Origin: an uncultured bacterium
GTDB lineage: Bacteria; Bacillota_I; Bacilli_A; RFN20; CAG-826
Length of the DNA stretch: 64,000 bases
Assembly (NCBI GenBank): GCA_949285455.1
Contig: CASDXP010000001.1
Location: 184,957 to 248,956, forward strand
Direction of reading: 5' to 3'
Both the position numbers and the translations under genes were made by a program. Below the pieces are notes generated by a model. The model had not been told where the DNA came from. It saw only the letters and a program-made list of their open reading frames with translations, and did no database searches. Positions 34,805 to 44,014 of this stretch are shown here, one piece after another; within the stretch, counting starts at the first letter, position 1, and every line of letters starts with the position of its first letter.

Positions 34805-36077
34805 TCTCTTCTCTATAAAGTTTAACAGCTTCTAAAGCATCCTTCACACAATTATCTTTCTTATTCTTTTCGTAGCCATGAAGAATTTGAAAATTTGCGT
34901 TCATCGGCTGAAAATGCTCTTTCGAACCTAAATGTAGATAATTGAATAGCGCACCTATGATAGAATTTTTTGGAGGAAAAAGCATTTTTTTACTATGTAA
35001 ACGATAATAAACATTAACCGCCGCTAATAGGCCTATAGCCATCGATTCAACGTAGCCTTCTACTCCACTCAATTGGCCAGCGATGAAAATATTTTTCTCA
35101 TTTTTCAAAGATAAATCTTCATCTAGCACTGTCGGGGCGTTCAAGTAAGCATTTTTATGCATGAGACCATATCGCACAAATTTTGCATTTTCTAATCCTG
35201 GTATCATCGAAAAAACTCTTTTTTGTTCGCTATAAGTTAAGTTTGTTTGAAAGCCAACTAAATTGTAAAGTTTTTCATAATTATCTTCTTTACGTAATTG
35301 CACTATCGCATAACTTCGATCTTCTTTCGATCTCCAAAGCCCTTTTGGCTTCAAAGGTCCAAATCTTAAAGCATCGTGTCCACTTCTAGCAATTTCTTCA
35401 ATTGGCTTACAAGCCTCAAAATAAGATGTATCAAAATCGTGAATTAATGCTTTTTTAGCATGTAATAGTTCAAAAACAAAATTGTCATAAGTGGATTTAT
35501 CCATCGGGGCATTTAGATAAGAGCCATCGCCTTTATCGTAACGATCTTTACGATATAAAATATCAAGATTAAGAGAACTTTTTTCCACTAATGGAGCGCT
35601 CGCGTCAAAAAAATGACGATTTTCAACACCAGTAATCTTCGCTAATTTTTCTAATAATTTCGGTGATGTTAATGGTCCACTTGCGACAATTGTCAAATGA
35701 TTATCAAATTCGATAAATTCTTCATTTACTACCTCGATAAGCGGGTTTTTCCGTATTTTTTCATCAATATAAGAAGAAAATTTATCACGATCGACACTTA
35801 GAGCCGTTCCGGATGGGACCATGCACTTGCTAGCTGATTCCATACAAATTGAGTCCAAGATTCTAAGTTCTTCTTTAAGTAATCCGCAGGCATTAGTGAG
35901 CTCATTACTTTTAAGAGAATTAGAGCAGACAAGTTCAGCTAAAAATGCACTATGATGCGCTCCTGTTTGAATTTTGGGTCGCATTTCAAATAGTTTAACT
36001 TTTATACCTTTTTTAGCTAAAAAATAGGCGGCTTCTACACCTGCTAATCCACCACCGACAACGTATACTTCATCCAT
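34791..36077 (-). CDS. trmFO: Folate-dependent tRNA m5U54 methyltransferase
   Basis: A 428-residue flavoprotein. The FAD-binding N-terminus is VVGGGLAGVEAAYFL. The signature with the catalytic Cys is LVCSNSLKSNELTNACGLLK, and FIAGQLSGVEGYVESMAIG is near the C-terminus. It makes ribothymidine at position 54 of tRNAs using methylene-tetrahydrofolate. The gene has no ribosome site; GATAAT lies 6 bases before ATG 36077, so the mRNA may be leaderless. Confidence 0.96.
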   Translation of the reverse strand: MDEVYVVGGGLAGVEAAYFLAKKGIKVKLFEMRPKIQTGAHHSAFLAELVCSNSLKSNELTNACGLLKEELRILDSICMESASKCMVPSGTALSVDRDKFSSYIDEKIRKNPLIEVVNEEFIEFDNHLTIVASGPLTSPKLLEKLAKITGVENRHFFDASAPLVEKSSLNLDILYRKDRYDKGDGSYLNAPMDKSTYDNFVFELLHAKKALIHDFDTSYFEACKPIEEIARSGHDALRFGPLKPKGLWRSKEDRSYAIVQLRKEDNYEKLYNLVGFQTNLTYSEQKRVFSMIPGLENAKFVRYGLMHKNAYLNAPTVLDEDLSLKNEKNIFIAGQLSGVEGYVESMAIGLLAAVNVYYRLHSKKMLFPPKNSIIGALFNYLHLGSKEHFQPMNANFQILHGYEKNKKDNCVKDALEAVKLYREEIEHE

Positions 36078-36083
36078 AAAATT

Positions 36084-36089
36084 ATTATC
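36084..36089 (-). promoter_or_regulatory. -10 box before trmFO, likely leaderless
   Basis: GATAAT on the minus strand ends 6 bases before ATG 36077. The -35 candidate TTTAAA is weak and overlaps the end of topA. Confidence 0.45.
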
Positions 36090-36100
36090 GTAGATTTCAA

Positions 36101-38254
36101 TTATTTTTTAAATTTGTTTTTGAAGTTCTTAAATGTCTTCTTGCCATAAGGTTCTTGATGCTTACATTTTGGATAATTCGTACAGCCAAGGAAGTAACCA
36201 TACTTTCCTTTTTTCTTAACTAAGAAACCATTTTGACAATCCGGACAAGGTTTAATATGTTCAGATTCATCTGTAACTTTTGAAGTTACCACTGCTTTTT
36301 CTTCTTTCTTTATATATTTACATTTCGGATAACCACTGCAAGCGATAAAAATATTCCCTTTCTTATCTTTTCTTTCCACTAGTGGTTTACCGCATTTAGG
36401 ACAATTTTCACTAGTATAGACTAATGGTTCTTTTTTAATATAAGTACATTTAGGAAAATTAGAGCAACCGATAAATTGACCTTTAGAAGTCGTTCTAACA
36501 ATTAAAGGCGCACCACATTCAGGGCAATTTTCACCAGTTAAAACAGGCTTCTTAGGATAAATTTGTTTAGAAGCATTCTCAACTTTTTTAATAAATGGAT
36601 AATAGAACTTTGAAATAACTTCTAACTCTAATGAAGCGTCATTAGCAATACGGTCTAAATCCTTTTCCATATTAGCGGTATATTTTGCGCTGACAAGATC
36701 AGCAAAATAATTATTTAAAACATCAGTGGTTAGTATACCTTGTTCGGTTGGAGTTAAAATGCCACCTTTCGAATTGACATATTTTCTTTTCTTTAAAATT
36801 GATAAAGTAGTCGCATAAGTCGATGGCCTACCAATTCCTAATTCTTCCATCAAGTTGACGACCTTCGCTTCACTATAACGCGATGGGGCTTTGGTAAATT
36901 GTTCAGTCTTTTCAATTTTTTCTAAATTTAAAACTTCCCCTTCTTCTAAGATAGGAAATTTATCATTAGGAGCGTCTTCATCCACTTCTTTGTAGATTAT
37001 TGAATAACCAGGAAAAATATTCGTGGAATTAGAGACAGAAAAATTGATATCTCTACATTTAAATGTGACAGTCGTCACTTCATCTTTACGTGGCGCCATA
37101 AGAGAAGCTTGGGCGCGTTGATAAATTAATGTATAAAGATTATATGCATCTTTTTCTAAGTATTGTTTCACACTTTCAGGAGTACGGTGATTACTCGTCG
37201 GACGAATAGCCTCATGGGCTTGTTGGGCAAGTAAACCTTCACGAACTTTTGCGTGCCCTAAATAATTTTCACCATAGTTTTCTTTAATAAAATTTGTAGC
37301 TCTTTGGATAAAGGTTTCGGAAAGTTGCGTATAATCAGTACGCATATAAGTAATCAAACCGACACGTTCTGGACCGATGTTTACACCTTCATATAGAATT
37401 TGTGCAATCGATTGCGTGCGGCTTGGAGTATAGCCAAAACGATTGAAGGCTTCTTGTTGTAAGGTCGACGTCCTAAATGGTTCTTTACTTTCTTTCGTAC
37501 GAATACTCTTCTTAATACTTTCGACGTAAATAGGATTATTTCTTAATGTTCCTTCGATGTAATTCGCAGTCTCTAATGAGGGTAATTCATTATCTTTTTT
37601 ACGATCGAGGAAAGTGACGTTAATAAGTTTATTATTGTTCGTTTTGATTTGACCTTTTAAGGTGTAATAAGGTTCCGGCTTAAAATTTAAAATTTCTTTT
37701 TCGTGATCGCACACTAATTTTAAAGTTGCAGATTGAACTCTTCCCGCTGATCTAGAAGCAATCTTTTTATTGAGCAAACTAGAAAGCTTAAAGCCGATGA
37801 TACGATCAATTATTCTTCGCGTTTCTTGTGAAGCAACTAAATTTAAATCGATAGTTGAAGGTTCTTTGATAGCTTCGGTGATAGAAACACGCGTAATTTC
37901 ATGAAATCTAAGACGTTTAACTGTCTTTACATCTAAATTCAAAAGTTTCGCTAAGTGGAACGCTATCGCTTCGCCTTCACGGTCAGGGTCAGTAGCGATT
38001 ATTACTTCATTAACTTGTTTTTTTGCCGCTAAAAGTTCATTTAATACAGCTTTTTTATCCTTATTAACTATATATTGTGGAGTAAAGTTATTTTCGACAT
38101 CGACACCTAGTCCACCTTTCCCTCTAGTGGACAAATCTGAAATGTGCCCTAATGAAGCTTTGACGAGATATTGTTCGCCTAAGTAACGTGAGATAGTATG
38201 ACATTTAGCAGGTGATTCGACGATGATAAGTTTTTGATTAGACTTTTTTGCCAT
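36101..38254 (-). CDS. topA: DNA topoisomerase I
   Basis: A 717-residue type IA topoisomerase. The Toprim domain is KLIIVESPAKCHTI through ATDPDREGEA. The catalytic Tyr is in GLITYMRTDYTQL. The C-terminus has three four-Cys zinc ribbons (CPEC, CPKC, CPDC). An upstream in-frame start at 38290 lies inside the promoter. ATG 38254 (MAKKSNQK) lies 7 bases after the -10 box and has no ribosome site, so the mRNA is probably leaderless. It relaxes negative supercoils. Confidence 0.96.
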   Translation of the reverse strand: MAKKSNQKLIIVESPAKCHTISRYLGEQYLVKASLGHISDLSTRGKGGLGVDVENNFTPQYIVNKDKKAVLNELLAAKKQVNEVIIATDPDREGEAIAFHLAKLLNLDVKTVKRLRFHEITRVSITEAIKEPSTIDLNLVASQETRRIIDRIIGFKLSSLLNKKIASRSAGRVQSATLKLVCDHEKEILNFKPEPYYTLKGQIKTNNNKLINVTFLDRKKDNELPSLETANYIEGTLRNNPIYVESIKKSIRTKESKEPFRTSTLQQEAFNRFGYTPSRTQSIAQILYEGVNIGPERVGLITYMRTDYTQLSETFIQRATNFIKENYGENYLGHAKVREGLLAQQAHEAIRPTSNHRTPESVKQYLEKDAYNLYTLIYQRAQASLMAPRKDEVTTVTFKCRDINFSVSNSTNIFPGYSIIYKEVDEDAPNDKFPILEEGEVLNLEKIEKTEQFTKAPSRYSEAKVVNLMEELGIGRPSTYATTLSILKKRKYVNSKGGILTPTEQGILTTDVLNNYFADLVSAKYTANMEKDLDRIANDASLELEVISKFYYPFIKKVENASKQIYPKKPVLTGENCPECGAPLIVRTTSKGQFIGCSNFPKCTYIKKEPLVYTSENCPKCGKPLVERKDKKGNIFIACSGYPKCKYIKKEEKAVVTSKVTDESEHIKPCPDCQNGFLVKKKGKYGYFLGCTNYPKCKHQEPYGKKTFKNFKNKFKK

Positions 38255-38261
38255 GACTAAA

Positions 38262-38290
38262 AATATAGTGAGTATAAATAGCGTTGTCAA
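38262..38290 (-). promoter_or_regulatory. topA promoter placing the start codon near +1
   Basis: On the minus strand, a perfect TTGACA (38285-38290), a 17-base spacer, and TATATT (38262-38267), followed by TTTAGTC and ATG 38254. This is the clearest case of a promoter abutting a start codon in the window. Confidence 0.85.
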
Positions 38291-38370
38291 ACGTTAAAAA
38301 ACGAATGTGCAATGTATTTAATAATTAAATAAATTTTTTTCTTCCAGTGCGTCAAAAATGCTCATGATGT

Positions 38371-39159
38371 TCAAATTTCACGCTTAGAAGAATAAAGGAT
38401 GTCGATAATCTCTTCACTTGTTTCGACAAGGAATGCGCCTTCTTTAATAAGTTTATTACAAACAGAACCTTCGTCGATATGATATGGAACACACATGACA
38501 TCTTTTCCTTGCTGTAAAGCATAATTAGCGGTTATTTGTGTACCAGATTTTAACCTAGCTTCAACAAGTAACAAAGCATCGCTAAAAGCAGCGATGAGAC
38601 GATTTCGCATCGGAAAATGTTCTTTCCTAGCTGGCTCGACATCAGGATATTCAGAAATGAGCAATTGATTAGCCTTAATTTCTTGATAAAGTGATAAATT
38701 GGAAGCGGGATAACATCTTTCGATACCAGAACCTAGAACAGCGATCGTCTTACCATTATTCCTTATAGCAATTTCGTGTGCTTTTGCGTCCACCCCTTTT
38801 GCTAAGCCCGAAACAATACATGTCGAAAGTGCGACTTTATTCAGCAAAATTTCTGTCGCTTTCCGGCCATAAGAAGTCATATCTCTCGAACCGACAACGC
38901 CTAGATGTTTCACAGTTTTTTTAATGAGGCTTATATCGCCATAATAAAATAAACAAAATGGGGGCTGATAAATTCTTTTTAAACATTCAGGATATTCATC
39001 ATCGATGATCGTTAAATAACGTGATTTAATATTTGACACTACTTCTTTAACGTCATCTTCATCTAGTTGTTCTTTTCTTCTAATTGCATCGTAAATATCT
39101 TCCCATTGACCACGATACTTGACTGCTAAATAAGCAATTATTTCTTGTCCTTTTAACAT
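38371..39159 (-). CDS. dprA: DNA processing protein DprA
   Basis: A 262-residue protein, shorter than the 290-370 often seen because a C-terminal winged helix is lacking. The Rossmann-like core is VVGSRDMTSYGRKATEILL, VSGLAKGVDAKAHEIA and VLGSGIERCYPASN, then EYPDVEPARKEHFPMRNRLIA. It loads RecA on incoming single-stranded DNA. GAGGT lies about 9 bases before the ATG. Located between rnhB and topA as in Bacillus. Confidence 0.92.
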   Translation of the reverse strand: MLKGQEIIAYLAVKYRGQWEDIYDAIRRKEQLDEDDVKEVVSNIKSRYLTIIDDEYPECLKRIYQPPFCLFYYGDISLIKKTVKHLGVVGSRDMTSYGRKATEILLNKVALSTCIVSGLAKGVDAKAHEIAIRNNGKTIAVLGSGIERCYPASNLSLYQEIKANQLLISEYPDVEPARKEHFPMRNRLIAAFSDALLLVEARLKSGTQITANYALQQGKDVMCVPYHIDEGSVCNKLIKEGAFLVETSEEIIDILYSSKREI

Positions 39160-39207
39160 TGAAAATACCTCACATAGTATTAATACGTATTTTTGGAGGT
39201 AGAAGGA

Positions 39208-39831
39208 CTAAAATAATGAGATTTTTGGATTGATGATTTCTTGTATGGGTTTATATGAAAAACGATGTAAACCTTCGATAGGACCAAAATTAATTAAAGC
39301 GTCTAGATGAGCTTTCGTACCATAACCTACGTTATCTTTAAAATGATATTGAGGATATTTTTTATCTAGTTCATACATGTATTTATCTCTTGCTACTTTA
39401 GCGACGATAGAAGCACTGGCGATACTTAAAGATTTAGCATCACCATGAGCAAAGCTCATCGCCCCTTTGATAGGCATGTAATCTATAAGTATTTGTGCGT
39501 ATTTGCTTTTAAGTTGACTAAGCGCTAAATTCATTCCTTCCAAAGTAGCGTTATAAATATTAATTTCATCGATGCGTTTAGGACTAATTTCCACTAGGCG
39601 ATATTCGATGACGTTCTTCAAAATAATTTCGTTTAATTCTTCTCTTTTCTTTTTACTTAATTTTTTAGAATCATCGATATCTTCGTGATCAAAATTAGGA
39701 TCTAATATAATTGCGCATACGAAAAGTGGCCCCGCTAAAGAGCCTCTTCCCACTTCATCCACGCCGACGATTAAATCGCTTGAGGTGTGACGAAAATTAT
39801 CATCAAATTGTTTCTTTTGACTCATATTCAA
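39208..39831 (-). CDS. rnhB: Ribonuclease HII
   Basis: A 207-residue protein. The active site DEVGRGSLAGPL starts at Asp25. The later acidic residue is in ILIDYMP, and the GDAKSLSIASASIVAKVARD helix is conserved. It removes RNA from RNA-DNA hybrids and single ribonucleotides from DNA. It overlaps the end of rbgA by 29 bases, typical of the rbgA-rnhB pair. Confidence 0.96.
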   Translation of the reverse strand: MNMSQKKQFDDNFRHTSSDLIVGVDEVGRGSLAGPLFVCAIILDPNFDHEDIDDSKKLSKKKREELNEIILKNVIEYRLVEISPKRIDEINIYNATLEGMNLALSQLKSKYAQILIDYMPIKGAMSFAHGDAKSLSIASASIVAKVARDKYMYELDKKYPQYHFKDNVGYGTKAHLDALINFGPIEGLHRFSYKPIQEIINPKISLF

Positions 39832-40657
39832 TTTCTAAATAAGTTTGACCAACGATGCCTTTTTTAAATTCGTAAAGGAAAGTTGTTTCAGCTTTTTCTA
39901 CTTCTTGAAAGCCACGCACTTTCATCAATTTAATGAAGAAATCTTTCAAATTATCATGCTCATAAACTTCGCTACCATAACGATTCAACAATAATTCAGG
40001 ATAATATTTATCCATATATTGTAATAAGTTTTCAGCTAGACGAGAGTTAGGCAAAATACTTTGTTTAATCGAGCCGATGAAAGCGACGTTCATCGCTTCG
40101 TTAATATTCGGAAATTGACTCGGTAAAATACCAGGAGTGTCAAGAAGCCACAAACTAGATTCTAATTTAATCCATTGCTCGCCTTTCGTTTGACCAGGTT
40201 TATCTTGCACGCTAGCTTTTCTTTTCTTCACTAATTTATTGATGAGAGTAGATTTTCCGACGTTAGGGATACCGACAATCATCGTTTTTAATGGCTGGGG
40301 TTTCATTCCACGGACCTTTTCTTTTTCCCACTTTGGCTCGCCCATCTTCATGAGTTTATCTTTTAAAATATCGCCCGCATGCTTATCTTTTAAGTTGATA
40401 GCAATAGCGTCGATGCCACGCGCCCAATATCTTTCAAGATTCTTATCTAAATATTTAGGATCACAAAGGTCAGCTTTCGCTAAAACATATAATTTTTTCT
40501 TATCCGCTAAAGCATCCTCTAAAGCTTTATTAGATGAGCTACGAGGTGCACGAGCGTCTAAAATGACGACGGAAATGTCGACAATTTGTGTACGATTTTT
40601 AATTTCCGAAAGGGCTCTTTTCATATGCCCTGGAAACCAATGAATATTCTTTTGCAT
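39803..40657 (-). CDS. rbgA: Ribosome biogenesis GTPase RbgA (YlqF)
   Basis: A 284-residue circularly permuted GTPase. The N-terminal motif is IHWFPGHMKRALSEIK. G4 (LAKADL) comes before G1 (GIPNVGKSTLINKL) and G3 (LLDTPG), as the permuted class requires. It helps late 50S assembly around L16. AGGAGG lies 8 bases before the ATG. Confidence 0.96.
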   Translation of the reverse strand: MQKNIHWFPGHMKRALSEIKNRTQIVDISVVILDARAPRSSSNKALEDALADKKKLYVLAKADLCDPKYLDKNLERYWARGIDAIAINLKDKHAGDILKDKLMKMGEPKWEKEKVRGMKPQPLKTMIVGIPNVGKSTLINKLVKKRKASVQDKPGQTKGEQWIKLESSLWLLDTPGILPSQFPNINEAMNVAFIGSIKQSILPNSRLAENLLQYMDKYYPELLLNRYGSEVYEHDNLKDFFIKLMKVRGFQEVEKAETTFLYEFKKGIVGQTYLEIEYESKETI

Positions 40658-40680
40658 CGTTCATCCTCCTATATTCTATT

Positions 40681-41550
40681 TTAAAACAAAATAGGCCAGG
40701 TGTAATTCTTATTTTCGCAAGTTAATTTATGATTTTCATCGCTCGCTAAGGTACAAGTTCCTTCGATAGCCACTAAAACGCCTTGAATGTATTCTTTTTT
40801 TACAGGTTTTAAAAAATATTGGCAATCACTCGACCTAGCAAGATGCGTAGTAGGATTTACACCCCTATTATCGCCCATGACCCAATATTCATCATCTTTT
40901 AACACTCTTGGCTCGCTTGGAATATTAGAAGTAACTTTCTTATAATCATTATCTCTTTCTTCTTCGCTCATGAAAGCATCGTAAAAATCTTGTTCGATGA
41001 ATTTAAATTCAGTATCGAGCGAATTCGTATCTCTTACAAAAAGATCACCATTTTCATCGAAATAAAATTCTTCCCCAGGGAAAACCATCAAACGTTTAAT
41101 TTTTAAAGAAGCGGAAGATTTTAAATTTCCATTCGCATCGTAATCATCGGGATAATAGGTCGCAACGATATCAAATCTTTCTAAAGTTTCAAAGAAGTGT
41201 TCATTCGTATTGATGATACCAAAATCAACTTTTTCACCAATGTAATTTCCACCATGATTGCGGTAATCAGGAATATCTTCGTAGCCATTGAGAGTAGGAT
41301 ACATCGAAGTACCGTCGACGAAGATGGAAGTGTAATAAAAATTATGGAAGAATAAGCCAGTCGAAAAAGTTAAAGAAAATAGAGCGATGAAAGTGACGAC
41401 AATCGTAAGAGCAAGATAAAGTTTAGAAGAACCTTTATCCTTTTCTTGCTCATTTTTTAGATTAGGGCTTTCGCCTACTTCAAGTTTTTCAAATTCATTT
41501 TTATTAGCGTTAACGAATTCTTCCATGTATTCAATTTTAGCGACATTCAT
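40681..41550 (-). CDS. lepB: Type I signal peptidase
   Basis: A 289-residue membrane protease, longer than Bacillus SipS. One membrane helix (about 45-68) follows a charged N-terminus. The catalytic Ser is in DGTSMYPTLNG and the Lys in SLKIKRLMVFPGEEFY. The C-terminal box is YWVMGDNRGVNPTTHLARSSD. It removes signal peptides of secreted proteins. Two possible ATGs lie at the 5' end; I use the first. The gene is placed between rplS and rbgA. Confidence 0.92.
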   Translation of the reverse strand: MNVAKIEYMEEFVNANKNEFEKLEVGESPNLKNEQEKDKGSSKLYLALTIVVTFIALFSLTFSTGLFFHNFYYTSIFVDGTSMYPTLNGYEDIPDYRNHGGNYIGEKVDFGIINTNEHFFETLERFDIVATYYPDDYDANGNLKSSASLKIKRLMVFPGEEFYFDENGDLFVRDTNSLDTEFKFIEQDFYDAFMSEEERDNDYKKVTSNIPSEPRVLKDDEYWVMGDNRGVNPTTHLARSSDCQYFLKPVKKEYIQGVLVAIEGTCTLASDENHKLTCENKNYTWPILF

Positions 41551-41582
41551 TTAAATTATCAAATTTAAACTACTTTTATAAA

Positions 41583-41610
41583 TATTTAAAAAGAGCTCAT
41601 TCGAGCTCTT
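41583..41610 (-). terminator. Terminator after rplS
   Basis: AAGAGCTC (41591-41598) pairs with GAGCTCTT (41603-41610). The minus strand continues TTTAAATATT. Confidence 0.8.
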
Positions 41611-41629
41611 ATCACGATCTTGAATCAAA

Positions 41630-41980
41630 TTACAATTTTTCTTTGATACGCGCTCTTTTTCCAGAGAGTGAACGAAGATAAGTAATTTTGTTTCTTCTTA
41701 CTTTACCGCGTTTGATAACTTCGATTGAAGCGATGATTGGTGAATGAAGAGGGAAAGTACGTTCGACACCCACACCACTAGAAATTTTACGGACTGTGAA
41801 TGTTTCGCTAATTCCACCGCCACGTCTAGACATGACGACGCCTTGGAAAGCTTGGATTCTCTTCTTATTATTTTCGACGATTTGCACGTTCACACGGACC
41901 GTGTCGCCGGAACCAAATTCTGGGACATCATCGCGAAGTTGACGAGATTCAATCTCTTTGAGTAACATTTCTTCTTTCAT
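41630..41980 (-). CDS. rplS: Ribosomal protein L19
   Basis: A 116-residue protein, the standard length. It contains [48 protein letters not shown] and the basic C-terminus [22 protein letters not shown]. It is a 50S protein at the subunit interface. AAGGGG lies 8 bases before the ATG. It is usually last in rpsP-khpA-rimM-trmD-rplS but here lies divergent from rpsP. Confidence 0.98.
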   Translation of the reverse strand: MKEEMLLKEIESRQLRDDVPEFGSGDTVRVNVQIVENNKKRIQAFQGVVMSRRGGGISETFTVRKISSGVGVERTFPLHSPIIASIEVIKRGKVRRNKITYLRSLSGKRARIKEKL

Positions 41981-42068
41981 ACGTTACGCCCCTTTCACAC
42001 ATGCGTTTTTCTAAGCGTTCATATATTCGTGATCTTATAGCGGACCGCCTATAAGCGATAAAAAATCG
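41981..42068 (-). promoter_or_regulatory. Structured rplS leader, probable L19 leader
   Basis: About 88 bases of leader. An AGCGAT/ATCGCT hairpin (42056-42073 region) is followed by a strong stem of CTTATAG with CTATAAG around a G/C loop (42034-42055 region). Autoregulatory L19 leaders upstream of rplS are known in Firmicutes. Position and structure fit; the family assignment is inference. Confidence 0.55.
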
Positions 42069-42075
42069 CTTTGTT

Positions 42076-42104
42076 ATGATAGCAAATATATATTTGAATT
42101 GCAA
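42076..42104 (-). promoter_or_regulatory. rplS promoter
   Basis: On the minus strand, TTGCAA (42099-42104), a 17-base spacer ending TGC, and TATCAT (42076-42081), an extended -10. It is divergent from the rpsP promoter. Confidence 0.75.
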
Positions 42105-42132
42105 AGAAAATTTATCTGTCAACAATTTTATA

Positions 42133-42160
42133 TTGACACTAATAGCAGATATGCTATGAT
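42133..42160 (+). promoter_or_regulatory. rpsP promoter
   Basis: TTGACA (42133-42138), a 16-base spacer, and TATGAT (42155-42160). AAGGAG at 42173-42178 precedes ATG 42188. Confidence 0.85.
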
Positions 42161-42187
42161 ATTGAACGGATAAAGGAGAATATAACT

Positions 42188-42445
42188 ATGGCAGTAAAAA
42201 TTCGTTTTGCGCGCATCGGCCGTCATGATGATCCATTCTACCGTATCGTCGTCGCCGATAGCCGTTATTCCAAAGATGGTCGTTACATCGAACAAATTGG
42301 ATATTATAATCCAAAAGGTGAAATGAAAGATGTCGTCATCAACGAAGAAAAAGCTAGAGATTGGCTTGCAAAAGGCGCTATTCCAAGCGATTCAGTCAAA
42401 GCTCTACTTTCCAAAAAAGGTCTTTTACATAAGACTGGTAAATAA
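42188..42445 (+). CDS. rpsP: Ribosomal protein S16
   Basis: An 85-residue protein with the full S16 core: [35 protein letters not shown] and the C-terminal [21 protein letters not shown]. It is a 30S assembly protein. It opens a four-gene plus-strand operon inside an otherwise minus-strand block. The next start is 2 bases after the stop. Confidence 0.98.
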   Translation: MAVKIRFARIGRHDDPFYRIVVADSRYSKDGRYIEQIGYYNPKGEMKDVVINEEKARDWLAKGAIPSDSVKALLSKKGLLHKTGK

Positions 42446-42447
42446 GT

Positions 42448-42717
42448 ATGGATTACACCAAATTAGTGCACGCTATCATCGATGATATCGTCGACGATAA
42501 AGAATCGATTCTCGTGCGTGAAATTTCTGGACAAAAGGAAAATCATCTCATCTTATTAATCGCTTCTTCTAGTAACGATACCGCACGCTTAATCGGTCGT
42601 CATGGTGCCACCGCTCGTGCTATTCGCGAAGTTATCAACATCGCTGCAAAATTAGAAAAAAAACGTGTACAAGTTAAATTTGAATCGTTTGATAATGAAG
42701 AAGATGAAGAGGCGTAA
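42448..42717 (+). CDS. khpA: RNA-binding KH protein KhpA
   Basis: An 89-residue single KH-domain protein. The GXXG loop is in RLIGRHGATARAIREVINI. The acidic tail is DNEEDEEA. KhpA pairs with KhpB in other Firmicutes and affects cell division and growth. It starts 2 bases after rpsP without its own ribosome site, so it is translationally coupled. Confidence 0.93.
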   Translation: MDYTKLVHAIIDDIVDDKESILVREISGQKENHLILLIASSSNDTARLIGRHGATARAIREVINIAAKLEKKRVQVKFESFDNEEDEEA

Positions 42718-42737
42718 TGCCTCTTTCTTTTTAATGT

Positions 42738-43232
42738 ATGACTTATTTAACTATTGCTAAAATTATTAAAACTCACGGTATCGATGGAGGGCTTAGCCTT
42801 CATTCCACCTCGACGCAATTAAAGAAGCGACTAGAACCTGGACGCACTGTTTTCATATTTAAAGATAATCAATATGTAAGTTATCAAGTAGAGTCTTCTA
42901 GCGTTCATCAAAATATCTACGTCAAATTATCTAGCGTCAATTCAATCGATGAAGCTAAAACTCTCATCGGCCTAGATTTAGAATGTCTCAAAGATGAACT
43001 CGAAGAAGGTTATTTTTATTTTGAAGATTTAAAACATTTAAAAGTGATCGATGAAAATGAAATACCAATCGGAGAAGTTATCGACGTCTACGACCGAAGT
43101 TATCAAATCAATTTAAAAATTAAAAACGTGAACGGAAAAACTTTTTATCTTCCTTTCGTCGATTCGCTCGTGCTCGAAGTTAATGTAAATGAAGGTTACA
43201 TCAAAGTAAAACATTTAGGAGGGATGTTATGA
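42738..43232 (+). CDS. rimM: Ribosome maturation factor RimM
   Basis: A 164-residue protein with the N-terminal RimM beta barrel (TIAKIIKTHGIDGGLSL) and the C-terminal PRC domain (EEGYFYFEDLKHLKVID, FYLPFVDSLVLEVN). It helps mature the 30S head with S19. It has no clear ribosome site. The trmD start overlaps its stop by 4 bases. Confidence 0.94.
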   Translation: MTYLTIAKIIKTHGIDGGLSLHSTSTQLKKRLEPGRTVFIFKDNQYVSYQVESSSVHQNIYVKLSSVNSIDEAKTLIGLDLECLKDELEEGYFYFEDLKHLKVIDENEIPIGEVIDVYDRSYQINLKIKNVNGKTFYLPFVDSLVLEVNVNEGYIKVKHLGGML

Positions 43233-44014
43233 ACAAATTTTCTATTTTGACTATCTTTCCAAAAATGTTTGACGCTATCACTAAAGAATCGATTTTAAAA
43301 AGAGCTATCGGAAAAAATTTAATCGATGTCGAACTCGTGGACATTCGAAGTTTTAGCAAAGATAAAACTCATCGCATCGATCGCCCACCTGTCGGAGGCG
43401 GAGCTGGACTCATCATGCAATGCCAACCAATTTATGATGCTTTAAAAAGTGTAAGAAAAGATAATTCGCACGTCATCATCTTGACCCCACGTGGAAAAAC
43501 TTATACCCAAGATGATGCAAGACGATTAAAAAATTATGAACATCTCATCATCATATGTGGCCATTACGAAGGAATAGATGAAAGAATTTATCGTTACGCT
43601 AGTGAAGAAATTTCCATCGGTGATTACATTCTTACTGGTGGTGAAATTGGGGCGATGGCCATCATCGATTCCGTCTCGAGACTCGTAGATGGAGTTATCA
43701 CTTCCGCTTCATTAGATAATGAATCTTTCGATGATCATCTACTAGAATATCCGCAATTTGCGGAACCTTACGACTTTTTAGGCGATAAAGTTCCTTCCAT
43801 TTTATATTCTGGTAATCATCAAGCTATCGCTAAATATCGTAAAAAACAAGCATTAGATATTACGAAAGAAAAAAGACCTGATCTATTTAAAAAACACCTC
43901 TTAACTAAAGAAGAGAAGAAAATTTTAGATGCTTACGAAAAAGAAAAAGTGCCTAAGTTCGAACGTGAGGCACTTATCAAAGGACAAAAATTTCTTAAAG
44001 ATAAAGATAATTAA
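43229..44014 (+). CDS. trmD: tRNA (guanine37-N1)-methyltransferase
   Basis: A 261-residue SPOUT enzyme. Knot motifs are RPPVGGGAGLIMQCQPIYDAL, IILTPRGKTY, CGHYEGIDERI and ISIGDYILTGGEIGAMAIID. It makes m1G37 to prevent frameshifts. AGGAGGG lies just before the ATG. Its TAA overlaps the opposing ffh stop (TTAA) with no terminator between. Confidence 0.97.
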   Translation: MNKFSILTIFPKMFDAITKESILKRAIGKNLIDVELVDIRSFSKDKTHRIDRPPVGGGAGLIMQCQPIYDALKSVRKDNSHVIILTPRGKTYTQDDARRLKNYEHLIIICGHYEGIDERIYRYASEEISIGDYILTGGEIGAMAIIDSVSRLVDGVITSASLDNESFDDHLLEYPQFAEPYDFLGDKVPSILYSGNHQAIAKYRKKQALDITKEKRPDLFKKHLLTKEEKKILDAYEKEKVPKFEREALIKGQKFLKDKDN

